A program made the translations under genes and the position numbers. DNA of 64,000 nucleotides, taken from assembly GCF_029813115.1 (NCBI RefSeq), contig NZ_JAPZDS010000005.1, positions 62,001-126,000 of the forward strand. The letters are read 5' to 3'. The notes under the pieces were generated by a model. That model worked only from the letters and a program-made list of their open reading frames with translations. It ran no database searches and was not told where the DNA came from. This DNA comes from Aureimonas sp. SK2 (GTDB lineage: Bacteria > Pseudomonadota > Alphaproteobacteria > Rhizobiales > Rhizobiaceae). Below, in pieces: positions 43,125-53,900 of this stretch. The stretch's first letter is position 1; each line of letters opens with the position of its first letter.

Positions 43125-44001
43125 CGGCTTCCAGGAGGGCGCCCAGCCGCCGCTTCACCTCCTCCCGCACGCCGCGCGTTTCCAAGAGGATCGTTCGCGC
43201 CCGAAGGAAATCCAGCACGCGATAGGCGGAAACCGGTGGCTGCACCAGGATGTCGGGCGCCGTGCAGGCGAGCTTGGCGCGGATCACGGCCGACATCATG
43301 AGCTGCGAGGCGCCGAACATCGCCTCCATCGGGGTGGGGAGCGGCAACACGCCCCGCTCCGGGCCGCCGGTCACGTCGCAGGCGACGACGATCCCCGCCG
43401 GGGCGCCGAACACGTCGAACGGCAGGGGGTTGGTGATGCCGCCGTCCACCAGCACCAGTCCGTCGCGGCACACCGGGCGGAAGATCGCCGGCAGGGCGGC
43501 CGAGGCGGCCAGTGCGCTGACGAGATCGCCCGTATCGAGCGCGCATTCCCGCCCGCCGTAGAAGTCGGTCGCCATCACGGTGAGCGGGATGGCGAGGTCC
43601 TCGAAGCGGGTGGGCAGTCCGAGCGGCAGGAAGGCGGCGACCACCCGCTCGGCGTTGAGCTGGCCGAGCCGGAAGCCGCCTTCGGCGCGGAACTCGGCGA
43701 AGGTCGGCGGGCGCGTGCGCCAGAGCGTGCCGGCGACATGGCGGCGCGTCGACAGGACCGACAGGACGTGGTCCTCGATCGCGGCGGCCGAGAAGCCGCT
43801 CGCCGCGCCCGCGCCGACGATCGCGCCGATCGAGGCGCCGGCGATGCGCGCGGGACGAAGCCCCAGATCCTCCAGGGCGGCGAGGACATGGAGATGGGCA
43901 AGTCCCCGCGCCCCGCCGCCGCCAAGAGCGAGAGCGACATGAGGTTCGGATGCAGGTCGGCCGCCCTCGTGGGGCGGCCGCCGGGCTTCGTCCATGGTCA
44001 T
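43090..44001 (-). CDS. Patatin-like phospholipase (RssA/YchK type)
   Basis: 303 residues. A Ser-Asp dyad hydrolase: oxyanion loop 'GGGGAR' (27-32), nucleophile Ser57 in 'GASIG', and catalytic Asp in 'VDGGITNPLP'. It should release fatty acids from membrane lipids in the cytoplasm. ATG 44001 (with Met43995 as alternative) is 13 nt behind the M16 protease stop, so it is probably the last gene of that operon. Its last 35 nt overlap the topoisomerase gene antisense. Confidence 0.92.
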   Translation of the reverse strand: MTMDEARRPPHEGGRPASEPHVALALGGGGARGLAHLHVLAALEDLGLRPARIAGASIGAIVGAGAASGFSAAAIEDHVLSVLSTRRHVAGTLWRTRPPTFAEFRAEGGFRLGQLNAERVVAAFLPLGLPTRFEDLAIPLTVMATDFYGGRECALDTGDLVSALAASAALPAIFRPVCRDGLVLVDGGITNPLPFDVFGAPAGIVVACDVTGGPERGVLPLPTPMEAMFGASQLMMSAVIRAKLACTAPDILVQPPVSAYRVLDFLRARTILLETRGVREEVKRRLGALLEAATASRSLPESA

Positions 44002-44014
44002 TCCGGTCGGGGTC

Positions 44015-45346
44015 TCAGGCGTCGGCTGGGCCGACCGTGACGATCGTCGGCTCCACCGACATCAGCCGCCTGGCCACCGCCTTCACCTCGTCCAGCGTCA
44101 CCGCGTCGATCAGGCCCTGGCGCCGGTCGATATAGTCGGTCCCGAGGTCGGCGAGCTGGATGCCGACCAGCGTCGAGGCGATGGACAGCGAGGACGACAG
44201 GTTCTGCACGGCATAGGAGCCCTTCACGAAGGCCTTGGCGCGGTCGAGCTCCTCCTGGCTCGGCCCTTCCTCGGCCATGCGCTTCAGCTCGGCGCGGATG
44301 ATGTCGATGCTTTCCTTGGCCTTGTCGGCGCGCGTGGCCGTCGCGCCCGCCAGCATCGCGGCGTGGTCGTAGTTGGTGAGATACGAGCCCGCGCCGTAGG
44401 CCAGGCCCCGCTTCTCGCGGATTTCCTTGTAGAGTCGCGAATCGAACGTGCCGCCGCCGAGAATGTGGTTGGCGAGATAGGCCGCGAAGAATTCGGGCGC
44501 GTCGCGCTTCACGCCCGGCAGGGCGAACTGGATCTGCGTCTGCGGCAAGGCCAGGGCCACGTCGTCGCGCTGGCCGGTCACCGGCTGGATGTCCGGCACT
44601 TCGGTCAGCTCGGCCTTCTCGCGAAGGGGCAGGAAGATTTCGTCGAGACGCGTCTTCAGCGTCGCTTCGTCGATCGCGCCGACGACGCCGACCACCAGAT
44701 TGTCGCGGCCGAAGGTCTTCTCGCGGAAGGCCCGCAGATCGTCGGCGGTGACAGTCTTCAGCGTGTCCACCGTGCCCTCGGCAGGGCGTGCATAGGGATG
44801 GCCGGGGAACACCGTGTTGCGGAAGGCCTTGCCGGCAAGGGTACGCGGGTCCTGCTCGTTGGCGACGATGCCGGCCGCGATCTGACCACGGATGCGCTCG
44901 ACGGGCTCCGGGTCGAAGCGGGGTTCGTTGACGGCAAGGCGCAGGAGGTCGAAGGCCGCGTCCTCGTTCTCGACGATGGTGCGGAAGTTGCCGGAGAAGT
45001 TGTCGTAGCTGGAATCGAACGAGAGCGAGACGCCGAGTTCGTCGAGCTTGCTCTGGAAGGCGGCGCTGTCGATGTCGCCGGCGCCCTCGTCGAGGAGGCC
45101 GGACAGAAGATTGGCCGTACCCTCCTTGCCGGCCGCATCCTGCGTCGAGCCAGCGCCCTTGAAGGCGAAGCGCATGGCGATCAAGGGGTTGGTGTAGTCC
45201 TCGACCAGGAGGGCGTGGATGCCGCCGGGGCTCGTCACCTCCTTGATCTCGACGGCGTGGGCCAGCGAGACGAGGCTGCAGGACAGGCCGGCGACGAGGC
45301 CGAAGACGGCGCTGGCGCGGCGGAAGGTCGAAATCATCGCGTTCAT
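44015..45346 (-). CDS. M16-family peptidase-like protein, non-catalytic subunit
   Basis: 443 residues with a signal peptide (about 1-30, 'SCSLVSLAHA'). The zinc motif HxxEH, expected where it reads 'GTANLLSGLLDEG', is gone. The substrate-handling C-terminal block 'REKRGLAYGAGSYL' (the R/Y pair region) is kept. This mirrors mitochondrial MPP and other M16 pairs in which one subunit binds Zn and the other provides the R/Y site. Its partner is the preceding gene, 26 nt upstream; both are exported to the periplasm. Confidence 0.9.
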   Translation of the reverse strand: MNAMISTFRRASAVFGLVAGLSCSLVSLAHAVEIKEVTSPGGIHALLVEDYTNPLIAMRFAFKGAGSTQDAAGKEGTANLLSGLLDEGAGDIDSAAFQSKLDELGVSLSFDSSYDNFSGNFRTIVENEDAAFDLLRLAVNEPRFDPEPVERIRGQIAAGIVANEQDPRTLAGKAFRNTVFPGHPYARPAEGTVDTLKTVTADDLRAFREKTFGRDNLVVGVVGAIDEATLKTRLDEIFLPLREKAELTEVPDIQPVTGQRDDVALALPQTQIQFALPGVKRDAPEFFAAYLANHILGGGTFDSRLYKEIREKRGLAYGAGSYLTNYDHAAMLAGATATRADKAKESIDIIRAELKRMAEEGPSQEELDRAKAFVKGSYAVQNLSSSLSIASTLVGIQLADLGTDYIDRRQGLIDAVTLDEVKAVARRLMSVEPTIVTVGPADA

Positions 45347-45372
45347 GAGCGGGGATCCGTCGTCGCTGGAAT

Positions 45373-46896
45373 TCAGGAGCGGGTGTCGCCGGCGACCGGG
45401 GCGCCGTCAGTCGGGCTGACGGCGCCAGCCGCCTCGGGAGACCCTTCGGGAGCCTTGGCGTCGGCGCTGGTCTGCGCCCCCGCCGGCAGGAGGTAGCCGG
45501 TCACCGAGCGCGGCGGCTGGAGATACTGCTTGGCTGCCGCGTTCACCTGCGCCACGGTCACGGCCTCGATGCGGTCGGGCCAGGACTCCACGTCCTCGAT
45601 CGAACGGCCCGTCGAGAGCGCCGCGCCGTAGCGGCGGGCCATGGAGGTCTGGTTGTCGCGCTGGTAGATCAGCGCCTTGCGCACGCGGTTCTTGGCCGCT
45701 TCCAGCTCGGCCTCGGTCACCCCGTCGCGGACGATCTTCTCGACTTCCGCGTTCACCGCCTTCTCGACCTGATCGAGCGTGGCGTCCCCGCGCGGCGTGC
45801 CGTAGGTCATGAACTGACCGTCGTCGAGCGCGGTGCCCTGGTAGTAGGCGCCGGTGCCGGCGGCGATCCCCTGGTCCACGACCAGCGCGCGGTAGAGCCG
45901 GCTCGTCGTTCCGCCGCCGAGGATGTCGGCGAGAAGGTCCAGCGCCTCGGACTCGCCGGGCTTGCCGTTGTTGTCGGAGGGCACGAGCCAGGTCGTCTGG
46001 ACGCTCGGCTGGGTGACGCGGGCGTCCGTCAGGGTCACGGTGCGGGCGGCCAGCGGCTCGGGCTCCTGCGGGCGCACCCGCTCGCCCGGATCGGCGCGGC
46101 GCGGCACCTTGCCGTAGGTTTCCTCGGCATACTGCTTCACCTGCTCCAGCGTCACGTCGCCGGCGATCAGCAGCGTCGCGTTGTTGGGCGTATAGAAGCG
46201 GTCGTAGAAGGCGATGGCGTCCTCCTTCGACAGCTTCTCCATCTCGTTGCGCCAGCCGATGACCGGCGTGCCGTAGGGATGGTTCTGGAACAGCGCGGCA
46301 TCGACCGCTTCCGAGAGCTGGGCGCCCGGCTCGTTGTCGATCCGCATGCGGCGCTCCTCGAGGATCACGTCGCGCTCGGGAAGAACGACCTCGTCGGTGA
46401 GGACGAGGTTCTCCATCCGGTCGGCCTCGAACGCCATCATCTCGCGCAGCGCCTCGACCGGCACCTGCTGGAAGTAGGCGGTGTAGTCGTAGGAGGTGAA
46501 GGCGTTCTCCTCGCCGCCGATGGCGGAGACCGCGGCCGAGAACTCGCCCTGGCTGTGCGTCTTGGTGCCCTTGAACATGAGGTGTTCGAGGAAGTGGGCA
46601 ATGCCCGAGACGCCCTTCGGCTCGTCGGCCGAGCCGACCTTGTACCAGATCATCTGGGTCGCGATCGGGGCGCGATGATCGGGTAGCACGACGACCTTGA
46701 GACCGTTGTCGAGCGTGAAGCTCTCGATCGCCGGGCGCTTCGCCTCGGCCTTCTCAGCGGCCGCTTCGCCCGCCGGGCTGGCGGCGGCGGTGGCGGGCGC
46801 CGGCGGGGCTTGGGTTCCCTGCGCAAAGACAGGGGTCGACAGGGCGATCGCCAGCGCGATCGCGGAAATGCCGGCACGTCGGATCGAGAGGCTCAT
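45373..46896 (-). CDS. M16-family zinc metallopeptidase, catalytic subunit
   Basis: 507 residues. Signal peptide about 1-26, ending 'STPVFA', then an Ala/Pro linker. The inverted zinc motif is His101-Phe-Leu-Glu104-His105 ('GIAHFLEHLMFKGT'), and the downstream 'EERRMRIDNEPG' supplies the third ligand Glu. It pairs with the degenerate M16 gene that follows and would degrade peptides in the periplasm. ATG 46896 fits the signal peptide. It lies 94 nt behind rsmD, which leaves room for an internal promoter. Confidence 0.92.
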   Translation of the reverse strand: MSLSIRRAGISAIALAIALSTPVFAQGTQAPPAPATAAASPAGEAAAEKAEAKRPAIESFTLDNGLKVVVLPDHRAPIATQMIWYKVGSADEPKGVSGIAHFLEHLMFKGTKTHSQGEFSAAVSAIGGEENAFTSYDYTAYFQQVPVEALREMMAFEADRMENLVLTDEVVLPERDVILEERRMRIDNEPGAQLSEAVDAALFQNHPYGTPVIGWRNEMEKLSKEDAIAFYDRFYTPNNATLLIAGDVTLEQVKQYAEETYGKVPRRADPGERVRPQEPEPLAARTVTLTDARVTQPSVQTTWLVPSDNNGKPGESEALDLLADILGGGTTSRLYRALVVDQGIAAGTGAYYQGTALDDGQFMTYGTPRGDATLDQVEKAVNAEVEKIVRDGVTEAELEAAKNRVRKALIYQRDNQTSMARRYGAALSTGRSIEDVESWPDRIEAVTVAQVNAAAKQYLQPPRSVTGYLLPAGAQTSADAKAPEGSPEAAGAVSPTDGAPVAGDTRS

Positions 46897-46990
46897 CGAG
46901 GCGGGTATCCTTGGGCGCAGAGGTCCGGTTGGGTCCGGATATGGCGGAGCGCGAGGAAAGGCACCAATTACGATTTTGTAAGGGCGGCCG

Positions 46991-47548
46991 TCAGCCCGCG
47001 GGCCTGAGGAAGCGCAGGCGCGTCTCGCCCATCGGGCGCTCGTCCAGGAGGTCGAGACCCGCCACCGGCTCGAAGGGGGCGTCCAGCGCCTCCTCCAGGA
47101 CGATGGTGGCACCCGGAGCTAGCCAGCCGCCGGCAAGAGCGCCGGCGAGCGCCGCCTCGCCCAGACGTCTGCCGTAGGGCGGATCGGCCAGGACGAGGCC
47201 GAAGGGCTCGATCGTGCCGGCATCGCCCAGACGCGTCGCGTCGCGCCGCAGGATCTTGGTGCGCCCCCCGAGCCCGAACGCCTCGATATTGGTGCGGATC
47301 AGGCCGCGCCCCTCGGCGCTCTCCTCCACGAAGACGCCGTAACGGCAGCCGCGCGACATCGCCTCCAGCCCGAGCGCTCCGGTGCCGGCGAAGAGGTCGA
47401 GCACGCGCCCATCCTCGAAGCGGACCCCGAGCCCGTGGGCCAGGATGTCGAACAAGGCGCCGCGATGGCGCTCCGAGGTCGGCCGGATGGCGCTGCCCGC
47501 GGGGGTGGCGAGCGGGCGGCCCTTCAGGGCGCCCGCCACGATGCGCAT
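46991..47548 (-). CDS. rsmD: 16S rRNA (guanine966-N2)-methyltransferase RsmD
   Basis: 185 residues from 'MRIVAGALKGR'. It methylates G966 of 16S rRNA in the assembled 30S particle using SAM. Family marks: 'RPTSERHRGALFDIL', the SAM loop 'VLDLFAGTGALGLEA' and the catalytic 'DPPY' in 'LVLADPPYG'. An ATG six bases earlier (47554) is possible. The gene lies 12 nt after the pseudouridine synthase stop; both modify rRNA, an arrangement common in Rhizobiales. Confidence 0.94.
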   Translation of the reverse strand: MRIVAGALKGRPLATPAGSAIRPTSERHRGALFDILAHGLGVRFEDGRVLDLFAGTGALGLEAMSRGCRYGVFVEESAEGRGLIRTNIEAFGLGGRTKILRRDATRLGDAGTIEPFGLVLADPPYGRRLGEAALAGALAGGWLAPGATIVLEEALDAPFEPVAGLDLLDERPMGETRLRFLRPAG

Positions 47549-47560
47549 GGCCACGCGTGA

Positions 47561-49573
47561 TCAGCCCTTGCGCGGGCCGGAGCGGGGTCCGGTGCGCGGG
47601 CCGTCGCCCTTCGGACGGAACGGCTTGTCGCCCATGCGCGGCCGGTCGCCGCCGCCGCGTCCCTCGCTCCGGGGCGGCCGTGCGCCGCGCGCCTCGTCCT
47701 CCTCGGCGCGCTTGCGGGCGCGTTCCTCGCGGGCGGCCTTGGTCTTCTCGCCGACGGCACGCGCGCCGGGGGCCATCCAGACATTGGCCGTGCGCCGGGG
47801 CGCCGAGGCCGGGCGGCGCGCCGGACGCTCGGCTCCCTCCGCCCCCTCGCGCGGCGGCTTGTCGCCGAAGGCGCGCGGCTTGCGCTCGCCCGCCGGCTTG
47901 TCGCCGCGCTTCTCGAAGGAGCGGCCTTCGCCGCGCGGCGCGCGCGTGTCGAGGCGCCCGAGGGCTTCCTCGCGCTTGGCCATGCCGAACTTCTTGCGGT
48001 TGGGACGCGGGGCGTCGGGCGAGTTGCTGACCCACTCGCTCTTGGCCGCACCCGAACGCTTCGGCGCCTCCTCGCCTTCGTCGGCGCGTCGCTTTTCGGC
48101 GACCACCGGCTTGTTGGAGAACGGGTTGACGATCGGCGCGTCGAAGTCGGCGCCCGCTTCCTCGATCAGGGTCGGACCGAGCTGCTCGCGCAGCATGCGG
48201 CCCTTGATCTCCTGCACGGCGCCCTCCTCCAGCTCGCCGAGCTGGAACGGCCCGAAGGAGAGGCGGATCAGGCGGTTCACGTCGAGGCCGAGATGGCCGA
48301 GCACCCGCTTGACCTCGCGGTTCTTGCCTTCGCGAAGGCCGACGGTGAGCCAGACGTTGGAGCCTTGTGTGCGGTCGAGCGTCGCCTCGATCGCGCCGTA
48401 GAAGACGCCGTCGACGGCGATGCCCTGGCGCAGCTCGTCGAGCTTCGCCTGATCGATCTCGCCATGGGCGCGCACGCGATAGCGCCGCAGCCAGCCGGTC
48501 GAGGGCAGCTCCAGAATGCGCGCAAGGCCGCCGTCGTTGGTCAGGAGCAGCAGGCCTTCGGTGTTGATGTCGAGGCGCCCGACGGTGAGGACCCGCGGCA
48601 TGTCCTCCGGCAGGCGGTCGAACACGGTCGGCCGCCCCTCGGGGTCGCGATTGGTGGTGACGACGCCCGCCGGCTTGTGGAAGAGCCAGAGCCGGGTCCG
48701 CTCGATCGGCGGCAGCGGCTTGCCGTCGATCTCGATGCGATCCGCCGTCGTCACGTCCTGCGCCGGGCTGTCGAGGCGCTTGCCGTTCAGCGTGACGCGG
48801 CCGTCGGCGATCATGCCTTCCGCATCGCGGCGCGAGGCGATGCCGGCGCGTGCGAGGCGCTTGGCGATGCGCATCGTGCCGGACGCGCCGTCCTCGCCTT
48901 CCGCCTCGGGGCGGGTGCTGCGCGGACGCTCGCCGAGCGAACGGGGACGGCGCTCGGCGGCAGCACCGTCGTGGCTGAGGCGGCCGTAGGACCGGGGACG
49001 CTCGCCCCCCTCGCCGTCGCGCTTCGCACCGGCATGGGAGAACATGCCGCGCGAACGGGGCGTGAAAGGCTTGTCGCCGCGCTCGCCGCCTTCGGCACGA
49101 GGCTTGAAGGCACGCGCGGGACGCTCGCCCCCTTCGCTGCGCTCGCGCGGCGGACGATCGCCCGCCTCGGACCGATCGCGGAACGGCTTGAAACCACGGG
49201 CCGGACGATCGCCACCACCTTCCTCGCGCGGACGGAACGGACGGTCGCCACGCGGCGGACGATCGCCGCCCTCGGTGCGCTCGCCACGGGGCTTGAAGGC
49301 ACGTGCCGGACGATCGCCGCCGCCTTCCTCGCGCGGACGGAACGGACGGTCGCCGCGCGGCGGACGATCGCCGCCCTCGGTGCGCTCGCCGCGAGGCTTG
49401 AAGGCACGGACCGGACGCTCGCCGCCGCCCGGACCACCCGGCCGCTTGCCGCCGGAGCCGCCCTTGAAGCCGCCGCCTTTGGACCCGCGTGGCCCGGAGC
49501 CGCCCTTGCCGCCGCCCTGACCCCGGCCCGCGCCGCCACGGCCGGATCGGCCGCCCTGGTTCTCGTCGCTCAT
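47561..49573 (-). CDS. rluB: RluB/RsuA-type rRNA pseudouridine synthase with Arg/Gly-rich extensions
   Basis: 670 residues, about twice the usual length. The enzyme core is at about 235-475: an S4 RNA-binding domain ('[18 protein letters not shown]') and the catalytic domain with Asp in '[18 protein letters not shown]' and '[10 protein letters not shown]'. The N-terminal 230 residues are Gly/Arg/Pro-rich with a 35-residue tandem repeat; the C-terminal 190 residues are basic too. Such tails probably add RNA contacts, as in RNA helicases. ATG 49573 ('MSDENQ') is taken over an earlier in-frame ATG. It is divergent from tadA. Confidence 0.88.
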   Translation of the reverse strand: MSDENQGGRSGRGGAGRGQGGGKGGSGPRGSKGGGFKGGSGGKRPGGPGGGERPVRAFKPRGERTEGGDRPPRGDRPFRPREEGGGDRPARAFKPRGERTEGGDRPPRGDRPFRPREEGGGDRPARGFKPFRDRSEAGDRPPRERSEGGERPARAFKPRAEGGERGDKPFTPRSRGMFSHAGAKRDGEGGERPRSYGRLSHDGAAAERRPRSLGERPRSTRPEAEGEDGASGTMRIAKRLARAGIASRRDAEGMIADGRVTLNGKRLDSPAQDVTTADRIEIDGKPLPPIERTRLWLFHKPAGVVTTNRDPEGRPTVFDRLPEDMPRVLTVGRLDINTEGLLLLTNDGGLARILELPSTGWLRRYRVRAHGEIDQAKLDELRQGIAVDGVFYGAIEATLDRTQGSNVWLTVGLREGKNREVKRVLGHLGLDVNRLIRLSFGPFQLGELEEGAVQEIKGRMLREQLGPTLIEEAGADFDAPIVNPFSNKPVVAEKRRADEGEEAPKRSGAAKSEWVSNSPDAPRPNRKKFGMAKREEALGRLDTRAPRGEGRSFEKRGDKPAGERKPRAFGDKPPREGAEGAERPARRPASAPRRTANVWMAPGARAVGEKTKAAREERARKRAEEDEARGARPPRSEGRGGGDRPRMGDKPFRPKGDGPRTGPRSGPRKG
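49201..49410 (-). repeat. Two 105-bp tandem repeat units in the rluB N-terminal extension
   Basis: Units 49201-49305 and 49306-49410 each encode 35 residues of the type '[18 protein letters not shown]'; a third unit begins at 49411 and decays. They are almost identical at DNA level, so the copy number may change by recombination. Confidence 0.85.
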
Positions 49574-49641
49574 CTTTTCGCTATGCCTTGTGTTCTCCGG
49601 CACGCATAGCAAACTCCCGCCCATCAAACGAGGGACCTTCT

Positions 49642-50091
49642 ATGTCGCGCTTGAATTCGATGGAGGAGGCGCTCGCCGAGGCGCGGGCGGCGGCCTCGCG
49701 CGGCGAGACGCCGGTGGGCGCCGTGGTGGTCCTCGACGGCACTGTGGTCGGGCGCGGCGGCAACGAGACCCGCGCGCTGTTCGACCCGACCGCGCATGCC
49801 GAAATCCTGGCGATCCGGCGCGCCTGCGAGGCGGTGGGATCGGAGCGGCTCGTCGGGGCCGACCTCTACGTGACCTTGGAGCCGTGCGCCATGTGCGCGG
49901 CGGCGATCTCCTTCGCGCGCATCCGGCGCCTGTATTTCGGGGCGGGCGATCCGAAGGGCGGCGCGGTGGAGCATGGGCCACGCTTCTACGCGCAGCCGAC
50001 CTGCCACCATGCGCCGGAGGTCTATTCCGGCATTGGCGAGACGGAAGCCGCCGCGCTCCTTCGCGACTTCTTCCGGTCTCGGCGCGATTGA
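49642..50091 (+). CDS. tadA: tRNA(adenine34) deaminase
   Basis: 149 residues. It converts A34 to inosine in tRNA-Arg(ACG). Zinc deaminase motifs: His52-Ala-Glu54 ('TAHAEILAI') and Pro81-Cys82-Ala-Met-Cys85 ('LEPCAMCAAAI'). ATG 49642 has GAGGGA upstream. It is divergent from rluB with a 68-nt shared promoter region and converges on the lipoprotein gene (7-nt gap). Confidence 0.93.
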   Translation: MSRLNSMEEALAEARAAASRGETPVGAVVVLDGTVVGRGGNETRALFDPTAHAEILAIRRACEAVGSERLVGADLYVTLEPCAMCAAAISFARIRRLYFGAGDPKGGAVEHGPRFYAQPTCHHAPEVYSGIGETEAAALLRDFFRSRRD

Positions 50092-50098
50092 GCCGAGA

Positions 50099-50767
50099 TC
50101 AGAACGGCCAGAGGCTCTTCAGCTTGGAGCCGACCGATTCCGTGCCGCCGGAGCGACGCTGCTTGACGTCCTCGTCCACGCCCGGGTCGCCGACCGGCGC
50201 CGTGGCGGCGGGCTGGCGGTAGGCCAGCGGCGGCTCGGACAGGTAGCGACGCTGCGTGGGATCGCCCTGACGGCCGACGCGCGAGCGATCGTTGGCGGCG
50301 ACGCGCTGGCCCGCCATGGTCTTGGACGAGAGCCAGCTGTTCTCCATCTCGGCCCGCTTGCCGACGGTCGAGACGACGGTCGGCGTCTCGCGCTCCATGC
50401 CTTCCTTGTCGGCCGTCATGAAGCCGACCGGCAGGGCGCCGTCGCGGTCGGGAGCGGCCGCGCGCAGGCGGGCGCGGCGCTGCTCGGGCGCTTCGGGCCA
50501 GTTGGCGTCGGCGCTCGCCGAGGCGGCCTCGCGCGGCGGCGGCAGCACGTCGCGCTTCTCCGACTTCACGAGCTCCGGGCGCGGCGCGTAGTCGACGCGC
50601 GCCTTGTTGGAGGAGCCGAGCGTCAGGATGCCGTCGAGGTCGTTGAAGAGCTGCTGGCCCTGGCTGGTGCCCGTGCCGTAGGTCGGCCCCATGCAGCCGG
50701 CCAGGCTCAGCGCCGCGCCGCCGATGGCCAACGTGCGAAGGCTCGCTCGAACGGTGGAGTGTTTCAT
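50099..50767 (-). CDS. Hypothetical lipoprotein
   Basis: 222 residues. The signal peptide ends in a lipobox 'LSLAGC' with Cys at residue 25, so it should be lipidated and held in the envelope. The rest is soluble, Arg/Pro/Ala-rich and probably poorly ordered; I recognise no domain. It follows ileS after 211 nt, an arrangement that suggests its own promoter. Function unknown. Confidence 0.8.
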   Translation of the reverse strand: MKHSTVRASLRTLAIGGAALSLAGCMGPTYGTGTSQGQQLFNDLDGILTLGSSNKARVDYAPRPELVKSEKRDVLPPPREAASASADANWPEAPEQRRARLRAAAPDRDGALPVGFMTADKEGMERETPTVVSTVGKRAEMENSWLSSKTMAGQRVAANDRSRVGRQGDPTQRRYLSEPPLAYRQPAATAPVGDPGVDEDVKQRRSGGTESVGSKLKSLWPF

Positions 50768-50940
50768 GCCGGGCCATTCCCCTTTGGTGCACCGCCAAGC
50801 GTTCCGAACGGCCGCGCAGGTGTCATCCGCGCAGCCATATCCCGCACAATCCGGCGATTTTACGAAAAGCTTCTAGGCGAGAGCGGCCTTCGAGTCCAGA
50901 AACGGTCACGTTTCGGTTGACGCGAGGCGCATCCGCGCCA

Positions 50941-50967
50941 GGGAAGGGGCGGCGAGCGCCCCTCCCC
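50941..50967. terminator. Terminator-like hairpin downstream of ileS
   Basis: GGGAAGGGGCG (50941-50951) pairs with CGCCCCTCCCC (50957-50967) with one mismatch and a 5-nt loop, 11 nt past the ileS stop. There is no T run. Confidence 0.4.
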
Positions 50968-50978
50968 GCTCCGCCGCG

Positions 50979-53900
50979 TCAGGCGGCGAGCGCCTCGGCC
51001 TTCAGCTCGCGCAACGCGTCGGCGTCGCGCGGGGTGACGTCGGGATAGTCCGGGTCGGTGCCGACCAGCGGCGACACCTTCCAGGACCTCGCGCATTTCC
51101 GGCCCTCGGCCTTGGCCGGCACCACCGCGATGCCCGGCGTGTCCGGCAGGGTGAAGGCTCCCTCCGGCGCGGCTTCGCCCGACAGGGCGATGTCGCTCGT
51201 GATCGCGATCTCCGCCAGGTCGATTTGTCCGAGGAGCGCGCGAAGGGCCTCGTCCTCCACATGCACCACCGGCGCGGCCTCCAGCGAGGAGCCAATCCGC
51301 TTGGCGCGGCGCTCCTCTTCCAGCGCTCCGGTGACGACCCGGCGCACGCGCCGGATCTGCCGCCAGCGGTCGGCGAGCGCCTCGTCCTTCCAGGCCGGAT
51401 CGCAGGGCCGGAAGGCCTCCAGATGCACCGAGCGCGCCTGCTGGTAGCGGCTGAGCCAGGCCTCCTCCATGGTAAAGGGCAGGAGCGGCGCCAGCCAGGT
51501 GACCAAGCGGTCGAAGAGGATGCGCACGACCTGCAGCGCCGCCCGGCGGCGCACCGACGAGGGCGCGTCGCAATAGAGCGCGTCCTTGCGGATGTCGAAG
51601 TAGAAGGCCGAAAGCTCCACCACCATGAAGTCGAGGAGCGTCCGGGCGATGCGCTTGAAGTCGAAGGCGTCGTAGCTCTTGAGCACCGTAGTCTCGATCT
51701 CGGCGAGGCGATGCAGCATCAGCCGCTCCAGCTCCGGCATCTCGGCGAGCGGGACATCGTCGCCCCGGTCGTGCGCCAGGGTGCCGAGCATCCAGCGGAT
51801 CGTGTTGCGCAGCTTGCGATAGGCGTCGACATTGGTCTGGAGGATCGTCTTGCCAAGACGCAGATCCTCCGAATAGTCCGACGACACGACCCAGAGGCGC
51901 AGGATGTCGGCGCCGGACTGGTTGATGACCTCCTGGGGCGTCACGACGTTGCCGAGGGACTTCGACATCTTGCGTCCCTCCTCGTCCATGACGAAGCCGT
52001 GCGTCAGCACGGCGTCGTAGGGCGCGCGCCCGCGGGTGCCGCAGGACTCCAGAAGCGAGGAGTGGAACCAGCCGCGATGCTGGTCGGAGCCTTCGAGATA
52101 GAGATCGGCCGGCCATTTCAGGTCGGGGCGCTTTTCCAGGCAGAAGGCGTGGGTGGAGCCGCTGTCGAACCAGACGTCGAGGATGTCGCGCACCATGGTC
52201 CAGCGCGCCGCGTCGTGCTCGTTGCCCAGAAACCGCTCCTTGGCGCCGTCGGCGAACCAGGCGTCGGCGCCCTCCTTGGCGAAGGCCTCCATGATGCGCG
52301 CGTTGACCGCCTCGTCCTTGAGGACCTCGCCGTCCTCGTCGGCGAAGACGCAGATCGGCACGCCCCAGGCGCGCTGGCGCGACAGGACCCAGTCCGGCCG
52401 GTCGGCGATCATGCCGCGCAGCCGGTTCTGACCGGTGGCGGGCACGAAGCGCGTGTCGTCGATGGCCTTGAGCGCGCGCGCACGCAGCGTGTCGCCGCCG
52501 GCGGACTTGCCGCCTTCGAGGCCGTAGCCGGCAAGGTCCTTGTCCATGTGGACGAACCATTGCGGCGTGTTGCGGAAGATCACCGGCTTCTTGGAGCGCC
52601 AGGAATGCGGGTACTGGTGCTTGAGCCGGCCGCGCGCCAGGAGCCGCCCGGCCGCCACCAGCGCGTCGATGACGCGCTTGTTGGCGTCGCCCTTCTTGCC
52701 CTTGTCGTCGATGACGCGGCCCGCGCCCCCGTCCGCGTCCGGCCCGAAGCCCGGCGCGTCCTTGGTGTAGAAGCCGTCGTCGTCCACCGGGAAGGGGATG
52801 GACGCGTCAATGCCGCGCGCCTCAATCTCGCGGCGCGCGGCGGTCCAGGCCTCGAAGTCCTCGCGGCCGTGGCTCGGCGCGGTGTGGACGAAGCCGGTGC
52901 CGGCGTCGTCCGTTACATGGTCGCCGGCAAGCAGCGGTACGGCGAAGCCGTAGCCGCCCGCCAGCCCTTTAAGAGGATGATCGCAGACGACCGCTGCGAG
53001 ATCGGCGGCCGACACGTCGCGCAGGCGGCGGAACCCGCCGTCCGGCACGCGCGCCTTGGCCAGCGCATCGGCAGCCAGCGCGTCGGCCAGCACGAGCCGC
53101 TCGCCCTGCGCCGCCCAGCGCGGGTTCTGCGCGTCGTCCGCCGCCGTCACCTCGTAGAGGCCGTAGGCGACGCGGTCGGAGTAGGCGACCGCGCGATTGC
53201 CGGGAATGGTCCAGGGGGTCGTCGTCCAGATCACCACGGACGCGCCGTCGAGCGGACCCACATCGGGCGCACCGGCCTTCGGAAAGGCCGACTGGGCACC
53301 GCCGAAGGCCGCCGCATAGCCGTTCGAGGCCGGGCGGACGGGGAACTTCACCCAGATCGTGTCGGACTCGTAGTCCTGGTACTCGACCTCGGCCTCGGCG
53401 AGCGCGGTCTTTTCGACCACCGACCACATGACGGGCTTCGAGCCTCGGTAAAGCTGGCCGGACATGGCGAACTTCAGGAGCTCGCCGGCGATCACCGCCT
53501 CGGCCTCGTAGGCCATCGTGAGGTAGGGGTTCTTGAAGTCGCCCTCGACGCCGAGGCGCCGGAACTCGCCCGACTGGATGCCGACCCAGGCCTCCGCATA
53601 GGCGCGGCATTCCCGCCGGAAGGCGATCATGGCAGCCGAGTCCATGAGGTCGGGCTTCGGCTTGCCCTTGGAGCGGTAGTTCTCCTCCTCGATCTTCCAC
53701 TCGATCGGCAGGCCATGGCAGTCCCAGCCCGGCACGTAGTTGGAATCGTAGCCCCGCATCTGGAAGGAGCGGGTGATCACGTCCTTCAGCACCTTGTTCA
53801 GCGCATGGCCGATGTGGAGGTGGCCGTTGGCGTAAGGAGGGCCGTCGTGGAGGATGTATTTCGGCCGACCGGCGGACTCCGCGCGCAGCGTGCCATAAAG

